Below are positions 25,001 through 39,020 of a stretch of DNA of 64,000 nt, piece after piece (position 1 is the first letter of the stretch; every line of letters starts with the position of its first letter). The notes under the pieces were generated by a model. The model was not told where the DNA came from. It was given only the letters and a program-made list of their open reading frames with translations, and ran no database searches. The stretch is from assembly GCF_051014445.1 (NCBI RefSeq), contig NW_027488365.1, forward strand, positions 7,440,001 to 7,504,000, given 5' to 3'. Source of the stretch: Colletes latitarsis. Its lineage: Eukaryota > Arthropoda > Insecta > Hymenoptera > Colletidae. Made by a program: the position numbers and the translations under genes.

Positions 25001-27300
25001 TCGCTTAGTCCTGGTCTCGAACAATGTTTTAGAGGATAACTCATGCTAGGTCTAGGTTAGGCCTGGGATTTGCCCTCATCAGACCCATACTTTCGCATTC
25101 ATCACATACTTGTTCAACAGATCCTGGGTTATTTCTGGTTTGGATCAGGTAGTAATGTGGTACCACACAGAGACAGACGATTAAACCTGGTTTCGATCAA
25201 TATTGTAGAGGATAACTCATGTTTGGCCTAGGTTAGGCCCCGGATTTGCCCCCATCAGACCCATACCTTCGCATTCATCACATACTTGTTGAACAGGTCC
25301 TGGGTTATTTCTGGTTTGGATCACGTAGTAAAGTGGTACCACACTGAAACAGTCGCTTAATCCTGGTCTCGACAATATTTTAGAGGAGAACGCAAGTTAG
25401 GTCTGGGATAAGTCCGGGATTTGCTCTCATCAGGATCGTATTTTCGCATTTTTCCCATACTTGTTGAACAGATCCCTGGCGTTTTCTGGTTTGGATCACG
25501 TAGTAATGTGGTACCACACTGAAACAGTCAATCAAACCTGGTTTCGATCAATATTTTAGAGGATAACGCATGTTATGTCTAGGATGGGCCTGGGATTTGC
25601 CCTCAACAGACACGTACTTTCGCATATTTCTCATACTTGACGGCCAGATTCTGGGCTTTTTCTGGATTGGATCCCGTAGTAATGTGCTACCACACTGAAA
25701 CGGACCATTAAACCTGGTGTCGATCAATATTAAAGAGGATAACGCATGTTATGTCTAGGTTAGGCCTGGGATTCGCCCTCATCAGACACATACTTTCGCA
25801 TTCTCCACATACTTGTTGAACAGATCCTGGGTTTTTTCTGGTTTGGATCACGTAGTAATGTGGTACCACACTGAAACAGTTGATTAATCCTGGTTTGGAT
25901 CATTAGTTTAGAGAATAACTCATGTTAGGTCTGGGTTAGGTCTAGGATTTGCCCCCAGCAGGCTCATACTTTCGCATATTTCTCATACTTGATGGCTAGA
26001 TCCTGGGCTTTTTCTGGATTGGATCACGCAGTAATGTGGTACCACACTGAAACAGTCCATCAAAACCTTGTTTCGATCAATATTTTAGCGGATAACGCAT
26101 GTTATGTCTAGGTTAGGCCTGGGATTTGCCCTCATCAGGCTCATACTTTCGCATATTTCTCATATTTGTTGAACAGATCCCTGGCTTTTTCTGGTTTGGA
26201 TCACGTAGTGAAGAGGTACCACACTGAAACAGACGATTAATCCTGGTCTCGGTCAATATTTTATAGGATAACGCAAGTTCGGTCTGGGATAGGTCTGGGA
26301 TTTGCCCTCATCAGGTCGTATTTTCGCATATTTCTCATACTTGTTGAACAGATCCTGGGTTTTTTCTGGTTTGGATCACGTAGCAATGTGGTACCACACT
26401 GAAACAGTCCATTAAACCTGGTTTCCATCAATATTTTGGAGGACAACGCAAGTTAGGTCTGGGATAGGTCTGGGATTTGCCGTCATCAGGGTCATGCTTT
26501 CGCATTTTTAACATACTTGTTGAACAGATCCAGGGTTTTTCTGGTTTGGGTCACGTAGTAAAGTGGTACCACACTGAGACAGTCGATTAATCCTATTTTC
26601 GATCAATATTTTAGAGGATAACTCATGCTAGGTCTAGGTTAGGCCTGAGATTTGCCCTCATCAGACCCATACTTTCGCATTCTTCACATACTTGTTGAAC
26701 AGATCCTGGGTTATTTCTGGTTTGGATCACCTAGTAAAGTGGTACCACACTGAAACAGTCGATTAATCCTGGTCACGATCAACATTTTAGAGGATAACGC
26801 CGGTTAGGTCTCGGTTAGGTCTGGGATTTGCCCTTATCAGGCTCATACTTTCGCATATTCCTCATACTTGATGGCCATATTCTGGGCTTTTTCTGGTTTG
26901 GATCACGTAGTAAAGTGGTGCCACACGGAAACAGTCCATGAAACCTAGTCTCGGTTAATATTTTAAAGGATATCGCATGTTAGGTCCGGGTTAGGTCTAG
27001 GATTTGCCCTCTTCAGACCCATACTTTCGCATTCTTCACATACTTATTGTACAGATCCTGGGTTTTTTTCTGCTTTGCATCACGTAGTAATGTGGTACCA
27101 CACTGAAACAGTCCATCAAAACCTGGTTTCGATCAATATTTTAGCGGATAACGCATGTTATGTCTAGGTTAGGCCTGGGATTTGCCCTCATTAGGCTCAT
27201 ACTTTCGCATATTTCTCATACTTGATGGCTAGATCCTGGGCTTTTTCTGGATTGGATCACGTACTAATGTGGTACCACACTGAAACAGTCCATTAGACCT
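22027..27300. repeat. 30-monomer unit (5,274 bp), tandem copy 1
   Basis: This unit is followed head-to-tail by an almost identical copy. Rare variants occur in both at 5,274-5,275 bp spacing: GGGCCTCGGATTTGCC, TTAGGACACGGTTAGG, TTAGGTCAGCGTTAGG, CTAGGATGGGCCTGG, GTAGCAATGTGG, GGTTTGGGTCACG and CACTGAGACAGTCG. The right-hand junction falls in CCTGGTTTCGGTCAATATT, present at about 22,025 and 27,299, so exchange between out-of-register monomers explains it. The copy also contains the +15,999 partner of 6.0-10.4 kb. Confidence 0.92.
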
Positions 27301-30300
27301 GGTTTCGGTCAATATTTTAGAGAATAACGCATGTTAGGTCTTGGTTAGGTCTGGGATTTGCCCTAATCAGGCTCATAATTTCGCATATTTCTCATACTTC
27401 CTGGCTAGATCCTGGGCTTTTTCTGGATTGGATCACGTACTAATGTGGTACCACACTGAAACAGTCCATTAGACCTGGTTTCGATCAATATTTTAGAGAA
27501 TAACGCATGTTATGTCTAGGTTGGGCCTGGGATTTGCCCTCGTCAGACTCATACTTGCGCATTCTTCACATACTTGTTGAACAGATCCTGGGTTTTTTCT
27601 GGTTTGGATCACGTAGTAATGTGGTACCACACTGAAACGGTCCATTAAACCTGGTGTCGATCAATATTTTAGAGGATAACGCATGTTATGTCTAGGTTAG
27701 GTCTGGGATTTGCCCTCATCAGACTCATACTTTCGCATATTTCTCAAACTTGTTGGCCAGATTCTGTGCTTTCACTGGTTTGGACACGTAGTAATGTGGT
27801 ACCACACTGAAACAGTCGATTAAACCTGGTTTCGATCAATATTTTAGAGGATAACGCATGTTATGTCTAGGTTGGGCCTCGGATTTGCCCTCATCAGGCT
27901 CATAGTTTCGCGTTTTTCACATACTTGTAGAACAGATCCTGGGTTTTTTCTGGTTTGGATCACGTAGTAATGTGGTACGACACTGAAACAGTCCATTAAA
28001 CCTGGTTTCCATCAATATTTTGGAGGACAACGCAAGTTAGGTCTGGGATAGGTCTGGGATTTGCCCTCATCAGGGTCATGCTTTCGCATTTTTAACATAC
28101 TTGTTGAACAGATCCAGGGTTTTTCTGGTTTGGATCACGTAGTAAAGTGGTACCACACTGAAACAGTCGATTAATCCTGGTCTCGAACAATATTTTAGAG
28201 GATGACTCATGCTAGGTCTAGGCTAGGCCGGGGATTTGCCCTCATCAGACCCATACTTTCGCATTCTTCACATACTTGTTGAACAGATCCAGGGTTTTTC
28301 TGGTTTGGATCACGTAGTAAAGTGGTACCACACTGAAACAGTCGATTAATCCTGGTCTCGATCAATATTTTAGAGGGTAACTCATGCTAGGTCTAGGTTA
28401 GGCCTGTGATTTGCCCTCATCAGTCTCATACTTTCGCATATTTCTCAAACTTGTTGGCCAGATTCTGTGCTTTCACTGGTTTGGACACGTAGTAATGTGG
28501 TACCACACTGAAACAGTCGATTAAACCTGGTTTCGATCAATATTTTAGAGGATAACGCAAGTTATGTCTGGGATAGGTCTGGGAATTGCCCACATCAGGC
28601 TCATAGTTTCGCGTTTTTCACATACTTGTTGAACAGGTCCTGGGTTATTTCTGGTTTGGATCAGGTAGTAATGTGGTACCACACAGTGACAGTCGATTAA
28701 ACCTGGTTTCGATCAATATTGTAGAGGATAACTCATGTTAGGCCTAGGTTAAGCCTGGGATTTGCCCTCATCAGACCCATACTTTCGGATTCATCACATA
28801 CTTGTTGAACAGATCCTGGGTTATTTCTGGTTTGGATCAGGTAGTAATGTGGTACCACACTGAAACAGTCAATTAAACCTGGTCACGATCAACATTTTAG
28901 AGGATAACGCCGGTTAGGACACGGTTAGGTGTGGGATTTGCCCTCATCAGGCTCATACTTTCGCATATTTCTCATACTTGATAGCAAGATCCGTTGCTTT
29001 TTCTGGATTGGATCACATAGTGATGTAGTACCACACTGAATCAGTCAATTACACCTGGTCTCGATCTATATTTTAGAGGATAACGCATGGTAGGTCTGGG
29101 TTCGGTCCAGGATTTGCCCGCATCAGGCTTATACTTTCGCATATCTCTCATACTTGTTGGCCAGCTCCTGGGTTTTTTCTGGATTGGATCACGTAGTTAT
29201 GTGGTATCACACTGAAACAGTCAGTTAAACCTGGATACAACCAATATTTCAGAGGATAACGCATGTTAGGTCAGCGTTAGGTCTAGGATTTGCCCCTCAT
29301 CTGGCTCATACCTTCGCATTCTTCACATGCTTGTTGAACAGATCCTAGGTTTTTCTGGTTTGGATCACGTAGTAATGTGGTACCACACTGAAACAGTCAG
29401 TTAAACCTGGTTTCGATCAATATTTTTGATGATAACGCATGTTAGGTTTGGGTTAGGGCTAGGATTTGCCCTCATCAGACCCATACTTTCGCATTCTTCA
29501 CATACTTGTTGAACAGATCCTGTATTATTTCTGGTTTGGATCACGTAGTAAAGTGGTACCACACTGAAACAGTCGATTAATCCTGGTCTCGAACAATATT
29601 TTAGAGGATGACTCATGCTAGGTCTAGGCTAGGCCTGGGATTTGCCCTCATCAGACCCATACTTTCGCATTCTTCACATACTTGTGGAACAGATCCTGGG
29701 TTATTTCTGGTTTGGATCACGTGGTAAAGTGGTACCACACTGAAACAGTCAGTTAAACCTGGATACAACCAATATTTCAGAGGATAACGCATGTTAGGTC
29801 TGCGTTAGGTCTAGGATTTGCCCTCATCTGGCTCATACCTTCGCATTCTTCACATGCTTGTTGAACAGATCCTAGGTTTTTCTGGTTTGGATCACGTAGT
29901 AATGTGGTACCACACTGAAACAGTCAGTTAAACCTGGTTTCGATCAATATTTTTGATGATAACGCATGTTAGGTTTGGGTTAGGGCTAGGATTTGCCCTC
30001 ATCAGACCCATACTTTCGCATTCTTCACATACTTGTTGAACAGATCCTGTATTATTTCTGGTTTGGATCACGTAGTAAAGTGGTACCACACTGAAACTGT
30101 CGATTAATCCTGGTCTCGAACAATATGTTAGAGGATAACTCATGCTAGGTCTAGGTTAGGCCTGGGATTTGCCCTCATCAGACCCATACTTTCGCATTCA
30201 TCACATACTTGTTGAACAGGTCCTGGGTTATTTCTGGTTTGGATCACGTAGTAAAGTGGTACCACACTGAAACTGTCGCTTAGTCCTGGTCTCGAACAAT

Positions 30301-32574
30301 GTTTTAGAGGATAACTCATGCTAGGTCTAGGTTAGGCCTGGGATTTGCCCTCATCAGACCCATACTTTCGCATTCATCACATACTTGTTCAACAGATCCT
30401 GGGTTATTTCTGGTTTGGATCAGGTAGTAATGTGGTACCACACAGAGACAGACGATTAAACCTGGTTTCGATCAATATTGTAGAGGATAACTCATGTTTG
30501 GCCTAGGTTAGGCCCCGGATTTGCCCCCATCAGACCCATACCTTCGCATTCATCACATACTTGTTGAACAGGTCCTGGGTTATTTCTGGTTTGGATCACG
30601 TAGTAAAGTGGTACCACACTGAAACAGTCGCTTAATCCTGGTCTCGACAATATTTTAGAGGAGAACGCAAGTTAGGTCTGGGATAAGTCCGGGATTTGCT
30701 CTCATCAGGATCGTATTTTCGCATTTTTCCCATACTTGTTGAACAGATCCCTGGCGTTTTCTGGTTTGGATCACGTAGTAATGTGGTACCACACTGAAAC
30801 AGTCAATCAAACCTGGTTTCGATCAATATTTTAGAGGATAACGCATGTTATGTCTAGGATGGGCCTGGGATTTGCCCTCAACAGACACGTACTTTCGCAT
30901 ATTTCTCATACTTGACGGCCAGATTCTGGGCTTTTTCTGGATTGGATCCCGTAGTAATGTGCTACCACACTGAAACGGACCATTAAACCTGGTGTCGATC
31001 AATATTAAAGAGGATAACGCATGTTATGTCTAGGTTAGGCCTGGGATTCGCCCTCATCAGACACATACTTTCGCATTCTCCACATACTTGTTGAACAGAT
31101 CCTGGGTTTTTTCTGGTTTGGATCACGTAGTAATGTGGTACCACACTGAAACAGTTGATTAATCCTGGTTTGGATCATTAGTTTAGAGAATAACTCATGT
31201 TAGGTCTGGGTTAGGTCTAGGATTTGCCCCCAGCAGGCTCATACTTTCGCATATTTCTCATACTTGATGGCTAGATCCTGGGCTTTTTCTGGATTGGATC
31301 ACGCAGTAATGTGGTACCACACTGAAACAGTCCATCAAAACCTTGTTTCGATCAATATTTTAGCGGATAACGCATGTTATGTCTAGGTTAGGCCTGGGAT
31401 TTGCCCTCATCAGGCTCATACTTTCGCATATTTCTCATATTTGTTGAACAGATCCCTGGCTTTTTCTGGTTTGGATCACGTAGTGAAGAGGTACCACACT
31501 GAAACAGACGATTAATCCTGGTCTCGGTCAATATTTTATAGGATAACGCAAGTTCGGTCTGGGATAGGTCTGGGATTTGCCCTCATCAGGTCGTATTTTC
31601 GCATATTTCTCATACTTGTTGAACAGATCCTGGGTTTTTTCTGGTTTGGATCACGTAGCAATGTGGTACCACACTGAAACAGTCCATTAAACCTGGTTTC
31701 CATCAATATTTTGGAGGACAACGCAAGTTAGGTCTGGGATAGGTCTGGGATTTGCCGTCATCAGGGTCATGCTTTCGCATTTTTAACATACTTGTTGAAC
31801 AGATCCAGGGTTTTTCTGGTTTGGGTCACGTAGTAAAGTGGTACCACACTGAGACAGTCGATTAATCCTATTTTCGATCAATATTTTAGAGGATAACTCA
31901 TGCTAGGTCTAGGTTAGGCCTGAGATTTGCCCTCATCAGACCCATACTTTCGCATTCTTCACATACTTGTTGAACAGATCCTGGGTTATTTCTGGTTTGG
32001 ATCACCTAGTAAAGTGGTACCACACTGAAACAGTCGATTAATCCTGGTCACGATCAACATTTTAGAGGATAACGCCGGTTAGGTCTCGGTTAGGTCTGGG
32101 ATTTGCCCTTATCAGGCTCATACTTTCGCATATTCCTCATACTTGATGGCCATATTCTGGGCTTTTTCTGGTTTGGATCACGTAGTAAAGTGGTGCCACA
32201 CGGAAACAGTCCATGAAACCTAGTCTCGGTTAATATTTTAAAGGATATCGCATGTTAGGTCCGGGTTAGGTCTAGGATTTGCCCTCTTCAGACCCATACT
32301 TTCGCATTCTTCACATACTTATTGTACAGATCCTGGGTTTTTTTCTGCTTTGCATCACGTAGTAATGTGGTACCACACTGAAACAGTCCATCAAAACCTG
32401 GTTTCGATCAATATTTTAGCGGATAACGCATGTTATGTCTAGGTTAGGCCTGGGATTTGCCCTCATTAGGCTCATACTTTCGCATATTTCTCATACTTGA
32501 TGGCTAGATCCTGGGCTTTTTCTGGATTGGATCACGTACTAATGTGGTACCACACTGAAACAGTCCATTAGACC
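27301..32574. repeat. 30-monomer unit (5,274 bp), tandem copy 2
   Basis: Matches 22027-27300 base for base in every marker I compared. The one difference I noticed is an extra C near 29,294 (TTTGCCCCTCATCTGG against TTTGCCCTCATCTGG), which raises the offset from 5,274 to 5,275. It ends in CCTGGTTTCGATCAATATT, where the text returns to the series seen from 10,950 onward. Such identity over 5 kb implies a very recent duplication or an assembly duplication. Confidence 0.92.
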
Positions 32575-35500
32575 TGGTTTCGATCAATATTTTAGAGAAT
32601 AACGCATGTTATGTCTAGGTTGGGCCTGGGATTTGCCCTCGTCAGACTCATACTTGCGCATTCTTCACATACTTGTTGAACAGATCCTGGGTTATTTCTG
32701 GTTTGGATCAGGTAGTAATGTGGTACCACACTGAAACAGTCAGTTAAACCTGGATACAACCAATATTTCAGAGGATAACGCATGTTAGGTCTGCGTTAGG
32801 TCTAGGATTTGCCCTCATCTGGCTCATACCTTCGCATTCTTCACATGCTTGTTGAACAGATCCTAGGCTTTTCTGGTTTGGATCACGTAGTAATGTGGTA
32901 CCACACTGAAACAGTCAGTTAAACCTGGTTTCGATCAATATTTTTGATGATAACGCATGTTACGTTTGGGTTAGGGCTAGGATTTGCCCTCATCAGACCC
33001 ATAGTTTCGCATTCTTCACATACTTGTTGAACAGATCCTGTATTATTTCTGGTTTGGATCACGTAGTAAAGTGGTACCACACTGAAACAGTCGATTAATC
33101 CTGGTCTCGAACAATATTTTAGAGGATGACTCATGCTAGGTCTAGGCTAGGCCTGGGATTTGCCCTCATCAGACCCATACTTTCGCATTCTTCACATACT
33201 TGTGGAACAGATCCTGGGTTATTTCTGGTTTGGATCACGTGGTAAAGTGGTACCACACTGAAACAGTCAGTTAAACTCGGTTTCGATCAATATTTTTGAT
33301 GATAACGCATGTTAGGTTTGGTTTAGGGCTAGGATTTGCCCTCATCAGACCCATACTTTCGCATTCTTCACATACTTGTTGAACAGATCCTGTATTATTT
33401 CTGGTTTGGATCACGTAGTAAAGTGGTACCACACTGAAACAGTCGATTAATCCTGGTCTCGAACAATATGTTAGAGGATAACTCATGCTAGGTCTAGGTT
33501 AGGCCTGGGATTTGCCCTCATCAGACCCATACTTTCGCATTCATCACATACTTGTTGAACAGGTCCTGGGTTATTTCTGGTTTGGATCACGTAGTAAAGT
33601 GGTACCACACTGAAACAGTCGCTTAATCCTGGTCTCGACAATATTTTAGAGGAGAACGCAAGTTAGGTCTGGGATAAGTCTGGGATTTGCTCTCATCAGG
33701 ATCGTATTTTCGCATTTTTCCCATACTTGTTGAACAGATCCCTGGCGTTTTCTGGTTTGGATCACGTAGTAATGTGGTACCACACTGAAACAGTCAATCA
33801 AACCTGGTTTCGATCAATATTTTAGAGGATAACGCATGTTATGTCTAGGTTGGGCCTGGGATTTGTCCACATCAGACTCGTACTTTCGCATATTTCTCAT
33901 ACTTGACGGCCAGATTCTGGGCCTTTTCTGGATTGGATCCCGTAGTAATGTGCTACCACACTGAAACGGACCATTAAACCTGGTGTCGATCAATATTTTA
34001 GAGGAGAACGCAAGTTAGGTCTGGGATAAGTCCGGGATTTGCTCTCATCAGGATCGTATTTTCGCATTTTTCCCATACTTGTTGAACAGATCCCTGGCGT
34101 TTTCTGGTTTGGATCCCGTAGTAATGTGCTACCACACTGAAACGGACCATTAAACCTGGTGTCGATCAATATTTTAGAGGATAACGCATGTTATGTCTAG
34201 GTTAGGCCTGGGATTTGCCCTCATCAGACACATACTTTCGCATTCTCCACATACTTGTTGAACAGATCCTGGGTTTTTTCTGGTTTGGATCACGTAGTAA
34301 TGTGGTACCACACTGAAACAGTTGATTAATCCTGGTTTGGATCATTAGTTTAGAGCATAACTCATGTTAGGTCTGGGTTAGGTCTAGGATTTGCCCCCAG
34401 CAGGCTCATACTTTCGCATATTTCTCATATTTGTTGAACAGATCCCTGGCTTTTTCTGGTTTGGATCACGTAGTGAAGAGGTACCACACTGAAACAGACG
34501 ATTAATCCTGGTCTCGGTCAATATTTTATAGGATAACGCAAGTTCGGCCTGGGATAGGTCTGGGATTTGCCCTCATCAGGTCGTATTTTCGCATATTTCT
34601 CATACTTGTTGAACAGATCCAGGGTTTTTCTGGTTTGGATCACGTAGTAAAGTGGTACCACACTGAAACAGTCGATTAATCCTATTTTCGATCAATATTT
34701 TAGAGGATAACTCATGCTAGGTCTAGGTTAGGCCTGAGATTTGCCCTCATCAGACCCATACTTTCGCATTCTTCACATACTTGTTGAACAGATCCTGGGT
34801 TATTTCTGGTTTGGATCACCTAGTAAAGTGGTACCACACTGAAACAGTCGATTAATCCTGGTCACGATCAACATTTTAGAGGATAACGCCGGTTAGGACT
34901 CGGTTAGGTCTGGGATTTGCCCTTATCAGGCTCATACTTTCGCATATTCCTCATACTTGATGGCCATATTCTGGGCTTTTTCTGGTTTGGATCAAGTAGT
35001 AAAGTGGTGCCACACGGAAACAGTCCATGAAACCTAGTCTCGGTTAATATTTTAAAGGATATCGCATGTTAGGTCCGGGTTAGGTCTAGGATTTGCCCTC
35101 TTCAGACCCATACTTTCGGATTCTTCACATACTTGTTGTACAGATCCTGGGTTATTTCTGGTTTGGATCACCTAGTAAAGTGGTACCACACTGAAACAGT
35201 CGATTAATCCTGGTCACGATCAACATTTTAGAGGATAACGCCGGTTAGGACTCGGTTAGGTCTGGGATTTGCCCTTATCAGGCTCATACTTTCGCATATT
35301 CCTCATACTTGATGGCCATATTCTGGGCATTTTCTGGTTTGGATCAAGTAGTAAAGTGGTGCCACACGGAAACAGTCCATGAAACCTAGTCTCGGTTAAT
35401 ATTTTAAAGGATATCGCATGTTAGGTCCGGATTAGGTCTAGGATTTGCCCTCTTCAGACCCATACTTTCGGATTCTTCACATACTTGTTGTACAGATCCT

Positions 35501-38500
35501 GGGTTTTTTTCTGGTTTGCATCACGTAGTAATGTGGTACCACACTGAAACAGTCCATCAAAACCTGGTTTCGATCAATATTTTAGCGGATAACGCATGTT
35601 ATGTCTAGGTTAGGCCTGGGATTTGCCCTCATTAGGCTCATACTTTCGCATATTTCTCATACTTGATGGCTAGATCCTGGGCTTTTTCTGGATTGGATCA
35701 CGTACTAATGTGGTACCACACTGAAACAGTCCATTAGACCTGGTTTCGATCAATATTTTAGAGAATAACGCATGTTATGTCTAGGTTGGGCCTGGGATTT
35801 GCCCTCATCAGACTCATACTTCCGCATTCTTCACATACTTGTTGAACAGATTCTGGGCTTTTTCTGGTTTGATCCCGTAGTAATGTGGTACCACACTGAA
35901 ACGGTCCATTAAACCTGGTGTCGATCAATATTTTAGAGGATAACGCATGTTATGTCTAGGTTAGGTCTGGGATTTGCCCTCATCAGACTCATACTTTCGC
36001 ATATTTCTCAAACTTGTTGGCCAGATTCTGTGCTTTCACTGGTTTGGACACGCAGTAATGAGGTACCACACTGAAACAGTCGATTAAACCTGGTTTCGAT
36101 CAATATTTTAGAGGATAACGCAAGTTATGCCTGGGATAGGTCTGGGAATTGCCCACATCAGGCTCATAGTTTCGCGTTTTTCACATACTTGTAGAACAGA
36201 TCCTGGGTTTTTTCTGGTTTGGATCACGTAGTAATGTGGTACGACACTGAAACAGTCCATTAAACCTGGTTTCCATCAATATTTTGGAGGACAACGCAAG
36301 TTAGGTCTGGGATTGGTCTGGGATTTGCCTTCATCAGGGTCATGCTTTCGCATTTTTAACATACTTGTTGAACAGATCCAGGGTTTTTCTGGTTTGGATC
36401 ACGTAGTAAAGTGGTACCACACTGAAACAGTCGATTAATCCTGGTCTCGAACAATATTTTAGAGGATGACTCATGCTAGGTCTAGGCTAGGCCTGGGATT
36501 TGCCCTCATCAGACCCATACTTTCGCATTCTTCACATACTTGTTGAACAGATCCAGGGTTTTTCTGGTTTGGATCACGTAGTAAAGTGGTACCACACTGA
36601 AACAGTCAATTAAACCTGGTCACGATCAACATTTTAGAGGATAACGCAAGTTATGTCTGGGATAGGTCTGGGAATTGCCCACATCAGGCTCATAGTTTCG
36701 CGTTTTTCACATACTTGTTGAACAGGTCCTGGGTTATTTCTGGTTTGGATCAGGTAGTAATGTGGTACCACACTGAAACAGTCAATTAAACCTGGTCACG
36801 ATCAACATTTTAGAGGATAACGCCGGTTAGGACTCGGTTAGGTCTGGGATTTGCCTTCATCAGGGTCATGCTTTCGCATTTTTAACATACTTGTTGAACA
36901 GATCCAGGGTTTTTCTGGTTTGGATCACGTAGTAAAGTGGTACCACACTCAAACTGTCGATTAATCCTGGTCTCGAACAATATTTTAGAGGATGACTCAT
37001 GCTAGGTCTAGGCTAGGCCTGGGATTTGCCCTCATCAGACCCATACTTTCGCATTCTTCACATACTTGTTGAACAGATCCTAGGTTTTTCTGGTTTGGAT
37101 CACGTAGTAATGTGGTACCACACTGAAACAGTCAGTTAAACCTGGTTTCGATCAATATTTTTGATGATAACGCATGTTAGGTTTGGGTTAGGTCTAGGAT
37201 TTGCCCTCATCAGACCCATGCTTTCGCATTCTTCACATACTTGTTGAACAGATCCTGTATTATTTCTGGTTTGGATCAGGTAGTAATGTGGTACCACACT
37301 GAAACTGTCGCTTAATCCTGGTCTCGAACAATATGTTAGAGGATAACTCATGCCAGGTCTAGGTTAGGCCTGGGATTTGCCCTCATCAGACCCATACTTT
37401 CGCATTCATCACATACTTTTTGAACAGGTCCTGGGTTATTTCTGGTTTGGATCACGTAGTAAAGTGGTACCACACTGAAACTGTCGCTTAGTCCTGGTCT
37501 CGAACAATGTTTTAGAGGATAACTCATGCTAGGTCTAGGTTAGGCCTGGGATTTGCCCTCATCAGACCCATACTTTCGCATTCATCACATACTTGTTCAA
37601 CAGATCCTGGGTTATTTCTGGTTTGGATCAGGCAGTAATGTGGTACCACACTGAAACAGTCGACTAATCCTGGTCTCGAACAATATGTTAGAGGATAACT
37701 CATGCTAGGTCTAGCTTAAGCCTGGGATTTGCCCTCATCAGACCCATACTTTCGCATTCATCACATACTTGTTGAACAGGTCCTGGGTTATTTCTGGTTT
37801 GGATCACGTAGTAAAGTGGTACCACACTGAAACTGTCGCTTAATCCTGGTCTCGAACAATGTTTTAGAGGATAACTCATGCTAGGTCTAAGTTAGGCCTG
37901 GGATTTGCCCTCATCAGACCCATACTTTCGCATTCATCACATACTTGTTCAACAGATCCTGGGTTATTTCTGGGTTGGATCAGGTAGTAATGTGGTACCA
38001 CACAGAGACAGACGATTAAACCTGGTTTCGATCAATATTGTAGAGGATAACTCATGTTTGGCCTAGGTTAGGCCTGGGATTTGCCCCCATCAGACCCATA
38101 CTTTCGCATTCATCACATACTTGTTGAACAGGTCCTGGGTTACTTCTGGATTGGAACACGTAGTAATGTGGTACCACGCTGAAACAGTCCATTAAACCTA
38201 GTTTCGATCAATATTTTAGAGGATAACGCATGTTAGGTCTTGATTAGGCCTGGGATTTGCCCTCATCAGGGTCATACTTTCGCATATCTCTTATACTTGA
38301 TGGCCAGATCCTGGGCTTTTTCTGGATTGGATCACGTAGTAATGTGGTACCACACTGAAACATTCAATTAAACCTGGTCGTGATAAATATTTTAGAGGAT
38401 AACGCATTTTAGGTCTGAGATAGGTCTGGGATTTGCCCTCATCAGGCTCATAGTTTCGCGTTTTTCACATACTTGTTCAACAGATCCAGGGTTTTTTCTG

Positions 38501-39020
38501 GTTTGGATCACGTAGAAATGTGATACCACACTGAAACAGTCCATTAAACTTGGTTTCCATCAATATTTTAGAGGACAACGCAAGTTAGGTCTGGGATAGG
38601 TCTGGGATTTGCCCTCATCAGGGTCATGCTTTCGCACTTTTAACATACTTGTTGAACAGATCCTGGGTTATTCTGGTTTGGATCACGTAGTAATGTGGTA
38701 CCACACTGAAACAGTCCATTAAACCTAGTTTCGATCAATATTTTAGAGGATAACGCATGTTATGTCTAGGTTGGGCCTGGGATTTGCCCTCGTCAGACTC
38801 ATACTTGCGCATTCTTCACATACTTGTTGAACAGATCCTGGGTTTTTTCTGGTTTGGATCACGTAGTAAAGTGGTACCACACTGAAACAGTCGCTTAATC
38901 CTGGTCTCGACAATATTTTAGAGGAGAACGCAAGTTAGGTCTGGGATAAGTCCGGGATTTGCTCTCATCAGGATCGTATTTTCGCTTTTTTCCCAAACTT
39001 GATGAACAGATCCCTGGCGT
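32575..39020. repeat. Long block (~37 monomers), partner of 10950-19511
   Basis: This shorter version of 10950-19511 carries the dimer run twice instead of three times (32.92-33.49 kb), the 10-monomer unit once (about 34.67-36.4 kb), and one fewer monomer near 37.6 kb. It has one extra monomer near 38.41-38.59 kb, with GTAGAAATGTGATACCAC and CTTGGTTTCCATC. Small private changes include TTACGTTTGGG near 32,961, GGTTTAGGGC near 33,321 and CCTTTTCTGG near 33,922. Confidence 0.87.
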
